64,000 nt of DNA from Alteromonas sp. ASW11-130 (lineage in GTDB: Bacteria; Pseudomonadota; Gammaproteobacteria; Enterobacterales; Alteromonadaceae): the NCBI RefSeq assembly GCF_026183735.1, contig NZ_JAPFRE010000035.1, forward strand, positions 1 through 64,000, read 5' to 3'. Shown here in pieces: positions 1 through 8,245 of this stretch. The notes beneath the pieces are model-generated. The model was given only the letters and a program-made list of their open reading frames with translations, made no database searches and had not been told where the DNA came from. Position numbers and translations under genes: made by a program. The stretch's first letter is position 1, and the number at the start of each line of letters is the position of its first letter.

Positions 1-59
1 CAATCCGTGAAGGTGGTCGTACCGTAGGTGCTGGTGTTGTAGCTAAGATTATCGAATAA
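1..59 (+). CDS. tuf: Elongation factor Tu, 3' end only
   Basis: The window opens inside a gene whose last 18 codons read IREGGRTVGAGVVAKIIE followed by TAA at 57-59. This is the highly conserved C-terminus of bacterial EF-Tu, the GTPase that carries aminoacyl-tRNA to the ribosome. The first two bases belong to a split codon. Only domain III's last strand is visible, so nothing can be said about which tuf copy this is. A good terminator follows 27 bases after the stop, so it is the last gene of its unit. Confidence 0.93.
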   Translation, partial: IREGGRTVGAGVVAKIIE

Positions 60-85
60 TCAAAGCTGACATTGAGTTATCCATA

Positions 86-112
86 GAAAGGTCGCGTAAG
101 CGGCCTTTCTTG
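86..112 (+). terminator. Rho-independent terminator of tuf
   Basis: GAAAGGTCGC and GCGGCCTTTC pair as a 10-bp stem (one G-T pair) around a GTAA loop, followed by a short T-rich stretch. It lies just after the tuf stop. Confidence 0.75.
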
Positions 113-208
113 CGTTTAGGGACCCGTCCTATACCGTGTAAAGGTTTTCAGAGTAATTTTTCTTTCTTAATTCCTAAACCCCCAATATAGTAATATTTAC
201 CACGCCCG

Positions 209-224
209 TAGGGGTAAACCCCTA
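209..224 (+). promoter_or_regulatory. Candidate operator 1 (perfect 7-2-7 palindrome)
   Basis: TAGGGGTAAACCCCTA is a perfect inverted repeat of 7 bp with a 2-bp centre. The same element recurs at 403-418 and, on the other strand, at 11740-11755. A -10-like GATATT begins 39 bp after the first base of the site (248-253), exactly the offset seen at the other two copies. That places the site centre near -43, typical of an activator site overlapping -35. The likely binder, by inference only, is the LuxR-type regulator encoded at 2943-3584. Confidence 0.55.
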
Positions 225-259
225 TACAAAAATGCTAAAACTTTTGCGATATTCCCTCA

Positions 260-400
260 TGTTCGCGCTCTTATAAGAACGCAGACTTTTCACTGAAAAT
301 GAAATCGCTCCCGATGAAGATAGTGCTGTTAATCTTCATATTTGTGTAATGGTTTTGCATTGCACTACCTTTTAGCCCTTCTCTTGAAGGGCTTTTTATT
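260..400 (+). ncRNA. Candidate small RNA or leader RNA ending in a terminator
   Basis: Between operator 1 with its GATATT hexamer (248-253) and a strong terminator (374-400) there is a stretch of about 140 bases without a convincing gene. It contains pairings such as GAAGAT/ATCTTC (316-337). A transcript started near 260 would stop at about 397, before operator 2. It could be an sRNA co-regulated with the proteases, or an attenuated leader of the protease gene. A 16-codon hydrophobic reading frame (299-349, MKSLPMKIVLLIFIFV) lies inside but has no clear ribosome binding site. There is no match to a known RNA family that I recognise. Confidence 0.35.
374..400 (+). terminator. Rho-independent terminator upstream of the first protease
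   Basis: AGCCCTTC and GAAGGGCT form an 8-bp stem with a short loop, followed by TTTTTATTT. It lies about 75 bases before the protease start and so separates any RNA made from operator 1 from the protease transcript. Confidence 0.75.
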
Positions 401-402
401 TA

Positions 403-418
403 TAGGGGTAACCCCCCA
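403..418 (+). promoter_or_regulatory. Candidate operator 2, first protease promoter
   Basis: TAGGGGTAACCCCCCA keeps the left half of the 7-2-7 palindrome exactly and most of the right half. A -10-like GATACT starts at 442, again 39 bp from the start of the site. The protease ATG is at 477, leaving a leader of about 20 bases. Confidence 0.55.
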
Positions 419-476
419 TATAAGGGGGCTATTTTTTCCCAGATACTAAATGAGTCAATTTTAAATGAGGTGGCTC

Positions 477-2936
477 ATGAAAGTATTTAATAGAAAATCC
501 CTAGTTTCAGTGGCGGTAGCATTTTCCCTACCATGCAGTGTCTTTGCGAAGACTTTCGACGAAGATCTCGCGGCGCAATTCAATCAAAACCCTTCATCAT
601 TGCAGCAAGTCATTGTTACGTTTGATGGCAAGGGGGCACCTACTACCGAGCAGCTCACTGCCCTTACTACTTTAGGCATCGATCAAGGGGTGAGTTTACA
701 AAATTTACCCATCGTGGGTATCCTAGCCACAAAAGCGCAAGTTGAGCAGTTATATCAGCGTGATGATGTCGTCTCTGTGTGGAATAACGAGTCACTCCGC
801 TTAGAGAACCATGAGTCTACCCAAATAACAGGGGTCCAAGCCATGCGCGCCGATAGTGAACTTCGACGCAATGGTGTACCTTTCTCTGGCAAGGGGATCG
901 GCGTAGTTGTAAACGATTCTGGCGTCGATGGCACCCACAGCGACCTGGCATACCCGAATCATGTGGTACAGAATGTATTAGCCCAAACCAACCTGCATAG
1001 TTTGAGTGACCTGTTGCCGATAACCTATCAGGAAAATATAGCCAACACCGATATTGGTGGAGGGCATGGAACTCACGTAGCTGGTACGGTCGGTGGGAAT
1101 GGAGCTAAAAGTGGCGGATTGCATGCTGGTGTAGCACCGGGAGCCGACATAATTGGCTATGGTTCTGGTGCAGGGCTGTTTATACTAGATACATTGGGCG
1201 GGTTTGACTACGCACTCACCCATCAGTTTAATTATAATATCAGAGTTATCTCAAATTCGTTTGGCAGCACGAGCGATGTGGGCACAGACTTTAATCCAGA
1301 TCATCCAACGAATGTCGCTACAAAAGCATTAGCAGACAGAGGTATCATCACCGTATTTTCTGCCGGTAATTCTGGGCCGGGCGAATCTACCATTACTGGT
1401 AACTTTAAAAAAGCACCCTGGGTGGTTACCGTGGCGGCAGGAGATAAGAACGGTGAGCTGGCGGAATTTAGCTCCCGAGGAGTAGAGGGTAAGGAGGGCG
1501 AAGTGGTTGTTGATGGCGAAGTCTATACGTGGCAGGATCGTCCAACAATAACTGCGCCTGGAGTCGATGTCATTTCTGCTCGCGCTTCTACCTCAAGTTT
1601 AGGTGGTTTAAGTGCTCAGGATGATGTCGCTATGATTGATCCGGAACACCTCCCATTTTATACAGTTTCAAGCGGTACATCGATGGCGGCACCCCACGTG
1701 TCAGGTATCGTGGCATTGATGCTTGAAGCCGACCCCACGTTACATTGGCAAGATGTAAAACGTATTTTGCAAAATACTGCTACTCCTATGGCAGGACTTG
1801 CAGAATGGGAAGCGGGAGCTGGATATGTCAATGCACACGCCGCTATTACTGCCGTCGTGAATGGGGAAGCAGTTTTTGGTGATACGGTGAAACAGAACCG
1901 TGACTTTAACGGCAAAGCACTCGTAAAAGAAGGCGCTAGTTTTACCCTTACCACGACGTATCTACCGGCTGGCGAATCGCCAACAGAAACGTTCGAAGTA
2001 AGCGAAGATGTAGCTATGGTAGTAGCAAGCGCCACAATCGAAACAGCGACGGCCTTTGTATTGGAAGACCCTGCCGGTAATCGCTATGGTTCAGGAATAG
2101 GTTTACCCGTATTAGGATCGGCTGTGGGCACCACTGCGCCCGGTATGGCTGGTACCTGGAAGTTGTATAGTCGTGGTATTGGCAGTATCAGTGGGGTTTC
2201 TGTCGATCCGCTCGGCCTAACTAATGGGGTCGGCATTCCGGCATCTATCGATGTAACAATCAGGTTACTTGAAACAGCTGGCTTTGAAGGCATCGCAGAT
2301 ACACAAGGAGAGCCGAGCCGTCCGTTCGTAGAATATGTTACAGCACGCCATCTGATGGATGCGACTTCCCAAGGCTTTATGCCCCATAGCAAGATGACGA
2401 GAGGGGAGCTAGCAGACACTCTCACTTTGTCTGCAAATGTTCGACAGTCGATAAAAGGTAATCAGTTGCAATTTACCGACGCCGATGTGGAATTATCCGC
2501 CGCGCTTAATTCGGTAAGCGAAACCGGCAGTATCTTACACGATATAGCGCAAACGGATGAACCTGTTATGTTAGCTAAATCCGATACAGATTTTCTCCCG
2601 GAAAATAGCATTAGCCGAGAGGAACTTGCCTACTCACTGGTTCAGGCTTTAGGATTGCAAAGTGTGGCAACGTCCTTTGATCAGAACAGTACTATCATCG
2701 CTGTCGTATTTGATCAGGCAGTGGAAGTGGTTGATACCAAAGAAATTACGCCGGAGCTACGTGGCTATGTGCAAAGTGCCCTTGCTATAGGCTTGCTCGA
2801 TGTTACCGTCGAAGTAGAGCAAGGTGAATTTGACGTAGCGCCTACTTTAAAAGCGTATTTTAACCCGTCTGATTCAGTAACGCGCGGCGAAGCCGCTTAT
2901 ATCATTACAGAGTTTGACCAGCTAAATACTAAATAA
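477..2936 (+). CDS. Secreted S8 subtilisin-like serine protease with SLH-like C-terminus
   Basis: Exported peptidase of about 819 residues. I start it at 477 rather than 465 because GAGG at 467-470 is a ribosome binding site for that ATG and the result begins with a clean signal peptide (MKVFNRKSL...CSVFA). A propeptide-like region follows. The S8 catalytic triad is visible at about Asp147 (NDSGVDGTH), His197 (HGTHVAGT) and Ser402 (SGTSMAAPH), with the oxyanion Asn in SAGNSGPG. The last 250 residues carry SLH-like motifs (SKMTRGELA, SISREELA, DSVTRGEAAYI). It is a paralogue of the protease at 9176-11656 with the same domain order. It ends 6 bases from the convergent response regulator gene. 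Substrate unknown; scavenging or processing of surface proteins is possible. Confidence 0.93.
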   Translation: MKVFNRKSLVSVAVAFSLPCSVFAKTFDEDLAAQFNQNPSSLQQVIVTFDGKGAPTTEQLTALTTLGIDQGVSLQNLPIVGILATKAQVEQLYQRDDVVSVWNNESLRLENHESTQITGVQAMRADSELRRNGVPFSGKGIGVVVNDSGVDGTHSDLAYPNHVVQNVLAQTNLHSLSDLLPITYQENIANTDIGGGHGTHVAGTVGGNGAKSGGLHAGVAPGADIIGYGSGAGLFILDTLGGFDYALTHQFNYNIRVISNSFGSTSDVGTDFNPDHPTNVATKALADRGIITVFSAGNSGPGESTITGNFKKAPWVVTVAAGDKNGELAEFSSRGVEGKEGEVVVDGEVYTWQDRPTITAPGVDVISARASTSSLGGLSAQDDVAMIDPEHLPFYTVSSGTSMAAPHVSGIVALMLEADPTLHWQDVKRILQNTATPMAGLAEWEAGAGYVNAHAAITAVVNGEAVFGDTVKQNRDFNGKALVKEGASFTLTTTYLPAGESPTETFEVSEDVAMVVASATIETATAFVLEDPAGNRYGSGIGLPVLGSAVGTTAPGMAGTWKLYSRGIGSISGVSVDPLGLTNGVGIPASIDVTIRLLETAGFEGIADTQGEPSRPFVEYVTARHLMDATSQGFMPHSKMTRGELADTLTLSANVRQSIKGNQLQFTDADVELSAALNSVSETGSILHDIAQTDEPVMLAKSDTDFLPENSISREELAYSLVQALGLQSVATSFDQNSTIIAVVFDQAVEVVDTKEITPELRGYVQSALAIGLLDVTVEVEQGEFDVAPTLKAYFNPSDSVTRGEAAYIITEFDQLNTK

Positions 2937-2942
2937 TTACCA

Positions 2943-3584
2943 TTACTCTAGCAGGCCGGCTTTGCCGGCCAACCTAATAAGTTCCGCGGAGCTACTTACG
3001 TGGAGTTTTTTGTAGATATTGCTACGATGGTTTTCAGCTGTTTTCAAGCTCATATTTAACAGCTCTGCAATTTTTTTACTGGTATTGCCTGCAGCGACTA
3101 GAAAAAATACTTCTCGCTCTCTTCGCGTTAATTCTGTAAGTGGATTCGCTCTGCGAGATCCTGCAGGTTGTTCGAGGCAAGTTTTTGCTTCTTCCTTAAG
3201 AGTATAAAAGTAGCGTTGGCCCTGCGCTATCGTCATAATTGCTTTTTGTAATTCTTCGCTAGACGATTCTTTCAGCATGTATCCACTAGCGCCTGCATCT
3301 TGCATAGCTTCAACGTATTCCAATTCGTTGTGCATGGAAAGAACCAATACTTTAGCTTCTGGCCGTTGAGCGAGTAGCTTGTCTATAGCCACCAGTCCAC
3401 TCATACGTGGCATCGAAATATCCATTATAGCTACGTCAGGATTAAGCTTAATTACATGCTCAATAAACTCGATACCATCGCCACATTCGCCGATAACACT
3501 GATGTGGCCAGTTGAATTAAGCATTTGTACCAGACCTTGGCGCATTAAAACGTGGTCGTCGGCGATAACTACGGTGATGCTCAT
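2943..3584 (-). CDS. NarL/FixJ-type response regulator
   Basis: A 213-residue two-component response regulator. The receiver domain shows the acidic pair Asp9-Asp10, phospho-acceptor Asp55 (VAIMDISMP) and conserved Lys105 (MLKES). A LuxR/GerE helix-turn-helix follows at roughly 150-205 (TRREREVFFLVAAGNTSKKI...SLKTAENHRSNIYKKL). Its ATG overlaps the stop of the histidine kinase by 4 bases, so the two are translationally coupled cognate partners. It is the last gene of the six-gene minus-strand operon that starts with the second protease. Regulators of this class bind inverted 7-mers such as NarL sites, which fits the 7-2-7 palindromes upstream of both proteases; that link is inference. Confidence 0.93.
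   Translation of the reverse strand: MSITVVIADDHVLMRQGLVQMLNSTGHISVIGECGDGIEFIEHVIKLNPDVAIMDISMPRMSGLVAIDKLLAQRPEAKVLVLSMHNELEYVEAMQDAGASGYMLKESSSEELQKAIMTIAQGQRYFYTLKEEAKTCLEQPAGSRRANPLTELTRREREVFFLVAAGNTSKKIAELLNMSLKTAENHRSNIYKKLHVSSSAELIRLAGKAGLLE
2954..2970. other. GC-only hairpin between convergent genes
   Basis: GGCCGGC TTT GCCGGCC is a perfect 7-bp stem with a 3-base loop inside the last codons of the response regulator and 18 bases past the protease stop. There is no T-run on either side, so it may slow exonucleases or polymerase rather than act as a classical terminator. Confidence 0.4.
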
Positions 3585-4276
3585 AAGGGTATCGTCAGTG
3601 AAATTCGTGTTCCGTTTTCTGGAGAGGAATTTATAGTCAGCTCGGCATTAAAAGCTTTGGCGCGATCTTCTATACTGGCTAGGCCCACTCCAGGCGTTAT
3701 TTTATCTCGTGTAAACCCTTTACCGTTATCAATGAGGCTAAGTTTTACCATATTAAAATGTTGCCTTACCGTAATCTTCACATCGCTTGAATACGCATGT
3801 TTGATTGAGTTGACTAATGATTCTTGCGTAACACGAAATATCAATATACTGATATCTTTAGGTAAATCAGCGTTAACGTCAACCTCACAAGTATAGTTAA
3901 TTTGCTCATGTTCAAACAGATTTCGGCACAGCCAGTTTAGTGCGGGTTTCAGCCCGAGATCATCTAAAATAGTGGGGCTCATCAGCCGTGATAATTGGCG
4001 TACATCCGACAGAGCCAGTTCGGCAATGTCTGCAAGTTCACTTACGGCAGGGTCAGTGGATGCCATTGTTTGCAAACGGCGGGTTAAGCCAGTTAATAGC
4101 TGACCTACTCCATCGTGAAGCTCACGTGAAAGTCTTGCTTTGTCTGATTCTTGCTGCGCCCATAATCGTTTAGCCAATTCAGTCAATGCATTTTGTTCAT
4201 CATCAAGTCGAGCCTTTAACACGCCCTGTTGACGCTGAATTTCAGCAATTAAGGTGTCGGTATCAGAGTCGCTCAA
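3581..4276 (-). CDS. Soluble NarX/DegS-type sensor histidine kinase
   Basis: A 231-residue histidine kinase of the HPK7 (HisKA_3) class. The phospho-acceptor is His54 in SRELHDGVGQ, followed by a HATPase_c domain with N-box (QESLVNSIKHAY) and G-box (DNGKGF...GVGLASI). The first 45 residues form a coiled-coil-like helix. No membrane segment or sensor domain is present, which is short for this class: the input must come from another protein. The gene overlaps the end of the Ser/Thr kinase gene by 14 bases and the response regulator by 4, so a kinase-to-kinase input is the natural guess. Confidence 0.92.
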   Translation of the reverse strand: MSDSDTDTLIAEIQRQQGVLKARLDDEQNALTELAKRLWAQQESDKARLSRELHDGVGQLLTGLTRRLQTMASTDPAVSELADIAELALSDVRQLSRLMSPTILDDLGLKPALNWLCRNLFEHEQINYTCEVDVNADLPKDISILIFRVTQESLVNSIKHAYSSDVKITVRQHFNMVKLSLIDNGKGFTRDKITPGVGLASIEDRAKAFNAELTINSSPENGTRISLTIPL

Positions 4277-7200
4277 GGTAAGTCCTTTGATAGTGCTGGG
4301 CTTGTGTCTCGTTTAGCTTTGATAACCATTGTTGGAGTAGTGCCCTACTTTTAGTTTCATCCCAGCTGCGATAGTAAATGTGATTTCGCCAATAGTTGGG
4401 ATACGACTCAACCTTTTGTTTTAATTGTTTTATATCCCCGGTCAAGTATAACCATTGCATGTGGGCTTGATAAAAAGCAGGTTTTATTAGTTTATTTATT
4501 CGTTTCATATAAGTGCTGTCCGCTGGAAGCTTTAAACGATGTTGGAGATCGAGCAGAATTTTGAGTTCGGTTAACACCGGAATTGTGCTGGCGGTAAACG
4601 GAAGGGCTTCAGCTGTACTGTGCAATTGTTCTTTCTGGTTCAATTCAATATCCACTACTATTTGTAACCACGTTAGTACTGCTTGCTGCTCTTTCATGGC
4701 TGCACTTACTAGCTCATTCAACTCGCCAAGCTCTTCCTGCACACACAGCCAGTCTGCAATATAGACACAGACTTCTGCCTGCCACAGCTTCACTTCAGAC
4801 AATGCTCGGGTATCACCCATATCGTGGGCCAGTTTTAACGCTTGCGCTATATTTTCTTTCGCAACGTGGAGCTTGCCTTCTGAAAAATTTAAAAAACTAA
4901 ACAATAACTGATTATACATGTGCTCTTGGGTTTGTTGCGGAGCTAGTTGTGTCGCAACGCTTGCAAGACTTCGTGATGTAGCGAGTTTATCTCCCTTAAC
5001 CAAACTTAATTGGGCAAGATTCTGGATCGTTCTGATAAGATGCGTTTTATCCCCATCACGCTCAAAATGCGTTTTGGCCTGTCGCCAATAAATATCTGCT
5101 AGGGAAAAGTCGCCCATAAGAAAATGCATATAAGCAACATTACTCATGCTTTCAGCTTGCTTACTCCCTTCTTTTAGCTGAACGCGGATATCTAAACCAT
5201 GTTTGTAGTAGGCGAGTGCCTCCTGATATCTACCTTGTTCCTCAAATAAAAAGCCTAATGTGTCCAATACATGCGCTTGCTTAATTCGGTCCCCAAGTTG
5301 TTCGAGAAGCTCTAGTGCTTCATTTAAAGAGTCTTCAGCAAGTGCGTAATCACCCCCTATCGCCGCTACGTTGGCGAGGTTAGCTAAGGAGGTAACTCTT
5401 TCGGAGGGGAAGTCCTGTGGTGTTCTTAATGCCAGGGAATCACTAAAATATCGTTGAGCCACTGCATAATTAGCCAGACGCAAATGGGCGACACCGAATG
5501 CATTTAGCAGTAAGCTTTCTCCAGCAATATTCTCTTGTTGGCGGTAAAGAATAAGTGACTTCGTTAACGCTTCGTCGATGGCACTTTCAATATCTCCATT
5601 AATGATTTGCTGTCGGGCAAGCTCAAACCATAGTTGCGCATTTTTAGGTGAGCTACTTAATGCTTGGCGATAGTCTTTAAGAGCAGCATCAATATTGTCC
5701 GCCCAAATGTGTGTTTGCGCCCGCATTGTCAGCAATTTTGCATTTTTTGGATAAAGCGTGGTTAATCGCGTAATGGTTTGTTGAGCAAGTTTTAAGTCGT
5801 CCGTGATCTGAGCTTTAAGAAAGTTTCCCTGTAAAAGCCAGTATTCGTGAACGTTGGGTAGTGCTGCTAATGTATCTAATTGTTGATAAGCATCACCAAT
5901 ACGTCCTTCTTCCCAAGCCAACGTTGCTCCCGCCAGCCAACCCTCGGGAGCGTTTGGAGAGGTCTCTTGGAGAGCCTCGATTAGGTGATTTTGACTAACA
6001 TATTCACTTTCAGATAATGCAGGATCTGTGGGTAAAAAATTAATGTCTGGTGCCGCAATAGGACTATCGGTGTGCTGGATGATCGCAGCTAAAATCTCCT
6101 CTGAGAAAGAGGTCAAATCATTTTGCATTGATTGAGTGTTTAAACTAGAGCTAATTGAAAAGAGTAGTTTATTGGCAGGCATGAGGTAGCCGGTGCTATC
6201 GAGTAAAAATGTTCCATTTCCTGTTGGTGCAGCGGTTAAGGTTACGACCAAGTTAGCATCAAGCGGCGTGGCGAGCTCCACTCGATCGTTTACGTTAACA
6301 ATTGGATCAAGCGATAGATTAGCTACTAAGGGGCGAAAGTTTTCTTCTTCAAAAATGTTAACTTTCGGATGTTGGCTTAATGAAAATTTCAGCAGGCGAT
6401 TGACTGTGGTTAAAAAAGGGATATCAGGTTGATTATACACAATTAGATCCACGTGCCCGTGGGGTATTTCAGATCGCTTCGGTGACAGGAACGAGTAAGC
6501 TAGAAATATTACTAAACATAATAGAGTAGCACTAGCGAACCAATATCGTTTGTTTGACGCGTCGCTATGTATATTTGAATTGAAACGGACCAGCACTGAA
6601 TCTATTTCAGGCCGCTTAGAAGCAAGCCTATGAGTTAACGTATTTAAAAAAGCTCGCTGTTTGTGGTGCCACCATCGATCTTTTAATGAAAGTTTATGCA
6701 CCGTTACACATTCAAGAATTTCGTGTAACACTTTACCTACGCTATAGGTATCGGCCACGGTAGACGATTTAGCGCCATGCAGTACTTCTGGAGCCGAATA
6801 ATGCTTGTGACCGCTGGTTTGCTTATCAAACACTCCGTGTTGACCGATACCAAAATCAATAAGTACCAGTTTCCCGTTTGAATCTATCAAGATGTTATCG
6901 GGTTTGATATCTCCATGTAATACGTTGGCTTGACGGCATGTATATACCGCATCTAGCAGCTGATTTGACCAAGTAAGGTATTCAGATTTAGAAACCGGTT
7001 TTTGCAATCGGTGACAGAGTGCTTCACCCTCTACATATGCCATCGTGAAGAACATATGATGTGTATCGGCAAATACATCGTGAACACGGATAATATTGGG
7101 ATGGTTTAGTTTTCTGGCGACCACTACCTCGGTACGAATAGTTTGCAATTGGGTGGAGTGGGTGGTTACACCTTCGATTAATTTAAGTGCGATATCGACT

Positions 7201-7367
7201 TGCAGTAATTCATCAAAGGCATGGTATACCGCGGCTTGAGCTCCTGCCCCGAGTTTTTCGCGGATAGTAAAGCGGCCCGCTAATACTGTGCCAGAGGATA
7301 ATTGAGTAGAATTAAGTTGTTGAGTTTCAAGCGAGTTCAGAGAAACGCTGTCATGCGACTCAGTCAA
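4263..7367 (-). CDS. Membrane Ser/Thr protein kinase with long C-terminal TPR region
   Basis: A 1034-residue Hanks-type kinase. The kinase domain covers about 30-265: glycine loop GAGAQAAVY (40-48), Lys62, catalytic loop HGDIKPDN (151-158), DFG 171-173, SAPE 191-194. Gly replaces the Arg of the usual HRD, making it a non-RD kinase that may not need activation-loop phosphorylation. One membrane helix lies at about 276-294. A region resembling the TolB-like part of CadC-type sensors follows, then many tetratricopeptide repeats to the end, predicted periplasmic. It lies between the FHA-GAF gene (43-base gap) and the histidine kinase (14-base overlap). The TPR part could sense a periplasmic protein and pass the signal to the FHA protein and/or the His kinase; this is inference. 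Confidence 0.9.
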   Translation of the reverse strand: MTESHDSVSLNSLETQQLNSTQLSSGTVLAGRFTIREKLGAGAQAAVYHAFDELLQVDIALKLIEGVTTHSTQLQTIRTEVVVARKLNHPNIIRVHDVFADTHHMFFTMAYVEGEALCHRLQKPVSKSEYLTWSNQLLDAVYTCRQANVLHGDIKPDNILIDSNGKLVLIDFGIGQHGVFDKQTSGHKHYSAPEVLHGAKSSTVADTYSVGKVLHEILECVTVHKLSLKDRWWHHKQRAFLNTLTHRLASKRPEIDSVLVRFNSNIHSDASNKRYWFASATLLCLVIFLAYSFLSPKRSEIPHGHVDLIVYNQPDIPFLTTVNRLLKFSLSQHPKVNIFEEENFRPLVANLSLDPIVNVNDRVELATPLDANLVVTLTAAPTGNGTFLLDSTGYLMPANKLLFSISSSLNTQSMQNDLTSFSEEILAAIIQHTDSPIAAPDINFLPTDPALSESEYVSQNHLIEALQETSPNAPEGWLAGATLAWEEGRIGDAYQQLDTLAALPNVHEYWLLQGNFLKAQITDDLKLAQQTITRLTTLYPKNAKLLTMRAQTHIWADNIDAALKDYRQALSSSPKNAQLWFELARQQIINGDIESAIDEALTKSLILYRQQENIAGESLLLNAFGVAHLRLANYAVAQRYFSDSLALRTPQDFPSERVTSLANLANVAAIGGDYALAEDSLNEALELLEQLGDRIKQAHVLDTLGFLFEEQGRYQEALAYYKHGLDIRVQLKEGSKQAESMSNVAYMHFLMGDFSLADIYWRQAKTHFERDGDKTHLIRTIQNLAQLSLVKGDKLATSRSLASVATQLAPQQTQEHMYNQLLFSFLNFSEGKLHVAKENIAQALKLAHDMGDTRALSEVKLWQAEVCVYIADWLCVQEELGELNELVSAAMKEQQAVLTWLQIVVDIELNQKEQLHSTAEALPFTASTIPVLTELKILLDLQHRLKLPADSTYMKRINKLIKPAFYQAHMQWLYLTGDIKQLKQKVESYPNYWRNHIYYRSWDETKSRALLQQWLSKLNETQAQHYQRTYLERL

Positions 7368-7410
7368 TAAACCACTCCTAAACTGATTATATCACTGCTT
7401 ACTTAGCGTA

Positions 7411-8244
7411 CTACGAACGATGCAGTAAAGATATCTTATGATCGATAGAATGGAATAATAACCGTAAAGACAAAAAATTTGCCATCGAGACAGCGAAAGA
7501 TACATCGGTCTCTGTAAAGTATTGGCGACCTATTGTATTGTCACCATAGAGGACCCCTACTACCTGATTTTCTACCAAGATCGGGACACATAGTGCAGCT
7601 AATATATTGTTTTGAATAACACTTGCTTGTAAAGCGTAGCGTTGATCAGCTTTTAGGTTTCCCAAAGCTAGGGGAGTCCGTGTTTTAATGACATTTTTTA
7701 TCACTGTCCGGCTACCGGAAAAACCTTCCGCATCCATCCAGGGTTCATAACCTAAACCCTGCTGAAAACCAGTTTGTTCATCGAGCAAAATAAGTGCAGC
7801 CCGTTCGCAACCCAACGATTGCAACATGCATTCACGTGCTACTTGAATAAGCGAAATACTATCGTCAGATTCATTCAACTGACTACGATATCGCCGTAAC
7901 TGAAGCTTTCTCCAAATTTGCTGACTTTCCACTTTTTCCACATCGAGGTTACTTATGGGCTTCAGTCTGCATGCTACAGGTCCAATGGAAATAGACTGCT
8001 CATCTCCAATAGGTAATAACGTGACTCTTTCTCCATCACAGAAACAGCCAGTGCTGCTAGTATCATTTAGCGCCCATTGCTTATCATCGTTATTACTTAG
8101 AATGGCATGTCGCCTAGACACCTGCGGATGGTCGATTACTATGTCAGCAGTTTCCGCCCGTCCGATATGATACGGCTGACCTTCGAATAAAAGGTGTTCT
8201 GCCACCATTCCTTCAGGTGTAGAAACTGCTAATTGAAGTGGCAT
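7411..8244 (-). CDS. FHA and GAF domain protein
   Basis: A 277-residue cytoplasmic protein. The FHA phosphothreonine-binding domain covers about 5-100 with Gly28-Arg29, Ser43-Arg44-Arg45-His46, Asn60 and Ser64-Thr65-Gly66, all hallmark positions. A GAF domain fills about 135-265 (CERAALILLD, ALCVPILVENQVVGVLYGD). I use the ATG at 8244, one base past the upstream gene's stop; the longer frame starting at 8367 would overlap that gene and has no homologous look. FHA domains usually dock on Thr-phosphorylated partners, so the adjacent Ser/Thr kinase is the expected partner. The GAF domain may bind a small ligand. It has no output domain of its own. Confidence 0.9.
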   Translation of the reverse strand: MPLQLAVSTPEGMVAEHLLFEGQPYHIGRAETADIVIDHPQVSRRHAILSNNDDKQWALNDTSSTGCFCDGERVTLLPIGDEQSISIGPVACRLKPISNLDVEKVESQQIWRKLQLRRYRSQLNESDDSISLIQVARECMLQSLGCERAALILLDEQTGFQQGLGYEPWMDAEGFSGSRTVIKNVIKTRTPLALGNLKADQRYALQASVIQNNILAALCVPILVENQVVGVLYGDNTIGRQYFTETDVSFAVSMANFLSLRLLFHSIDHKISLLHRS

Positions 8245-8245
8245 G

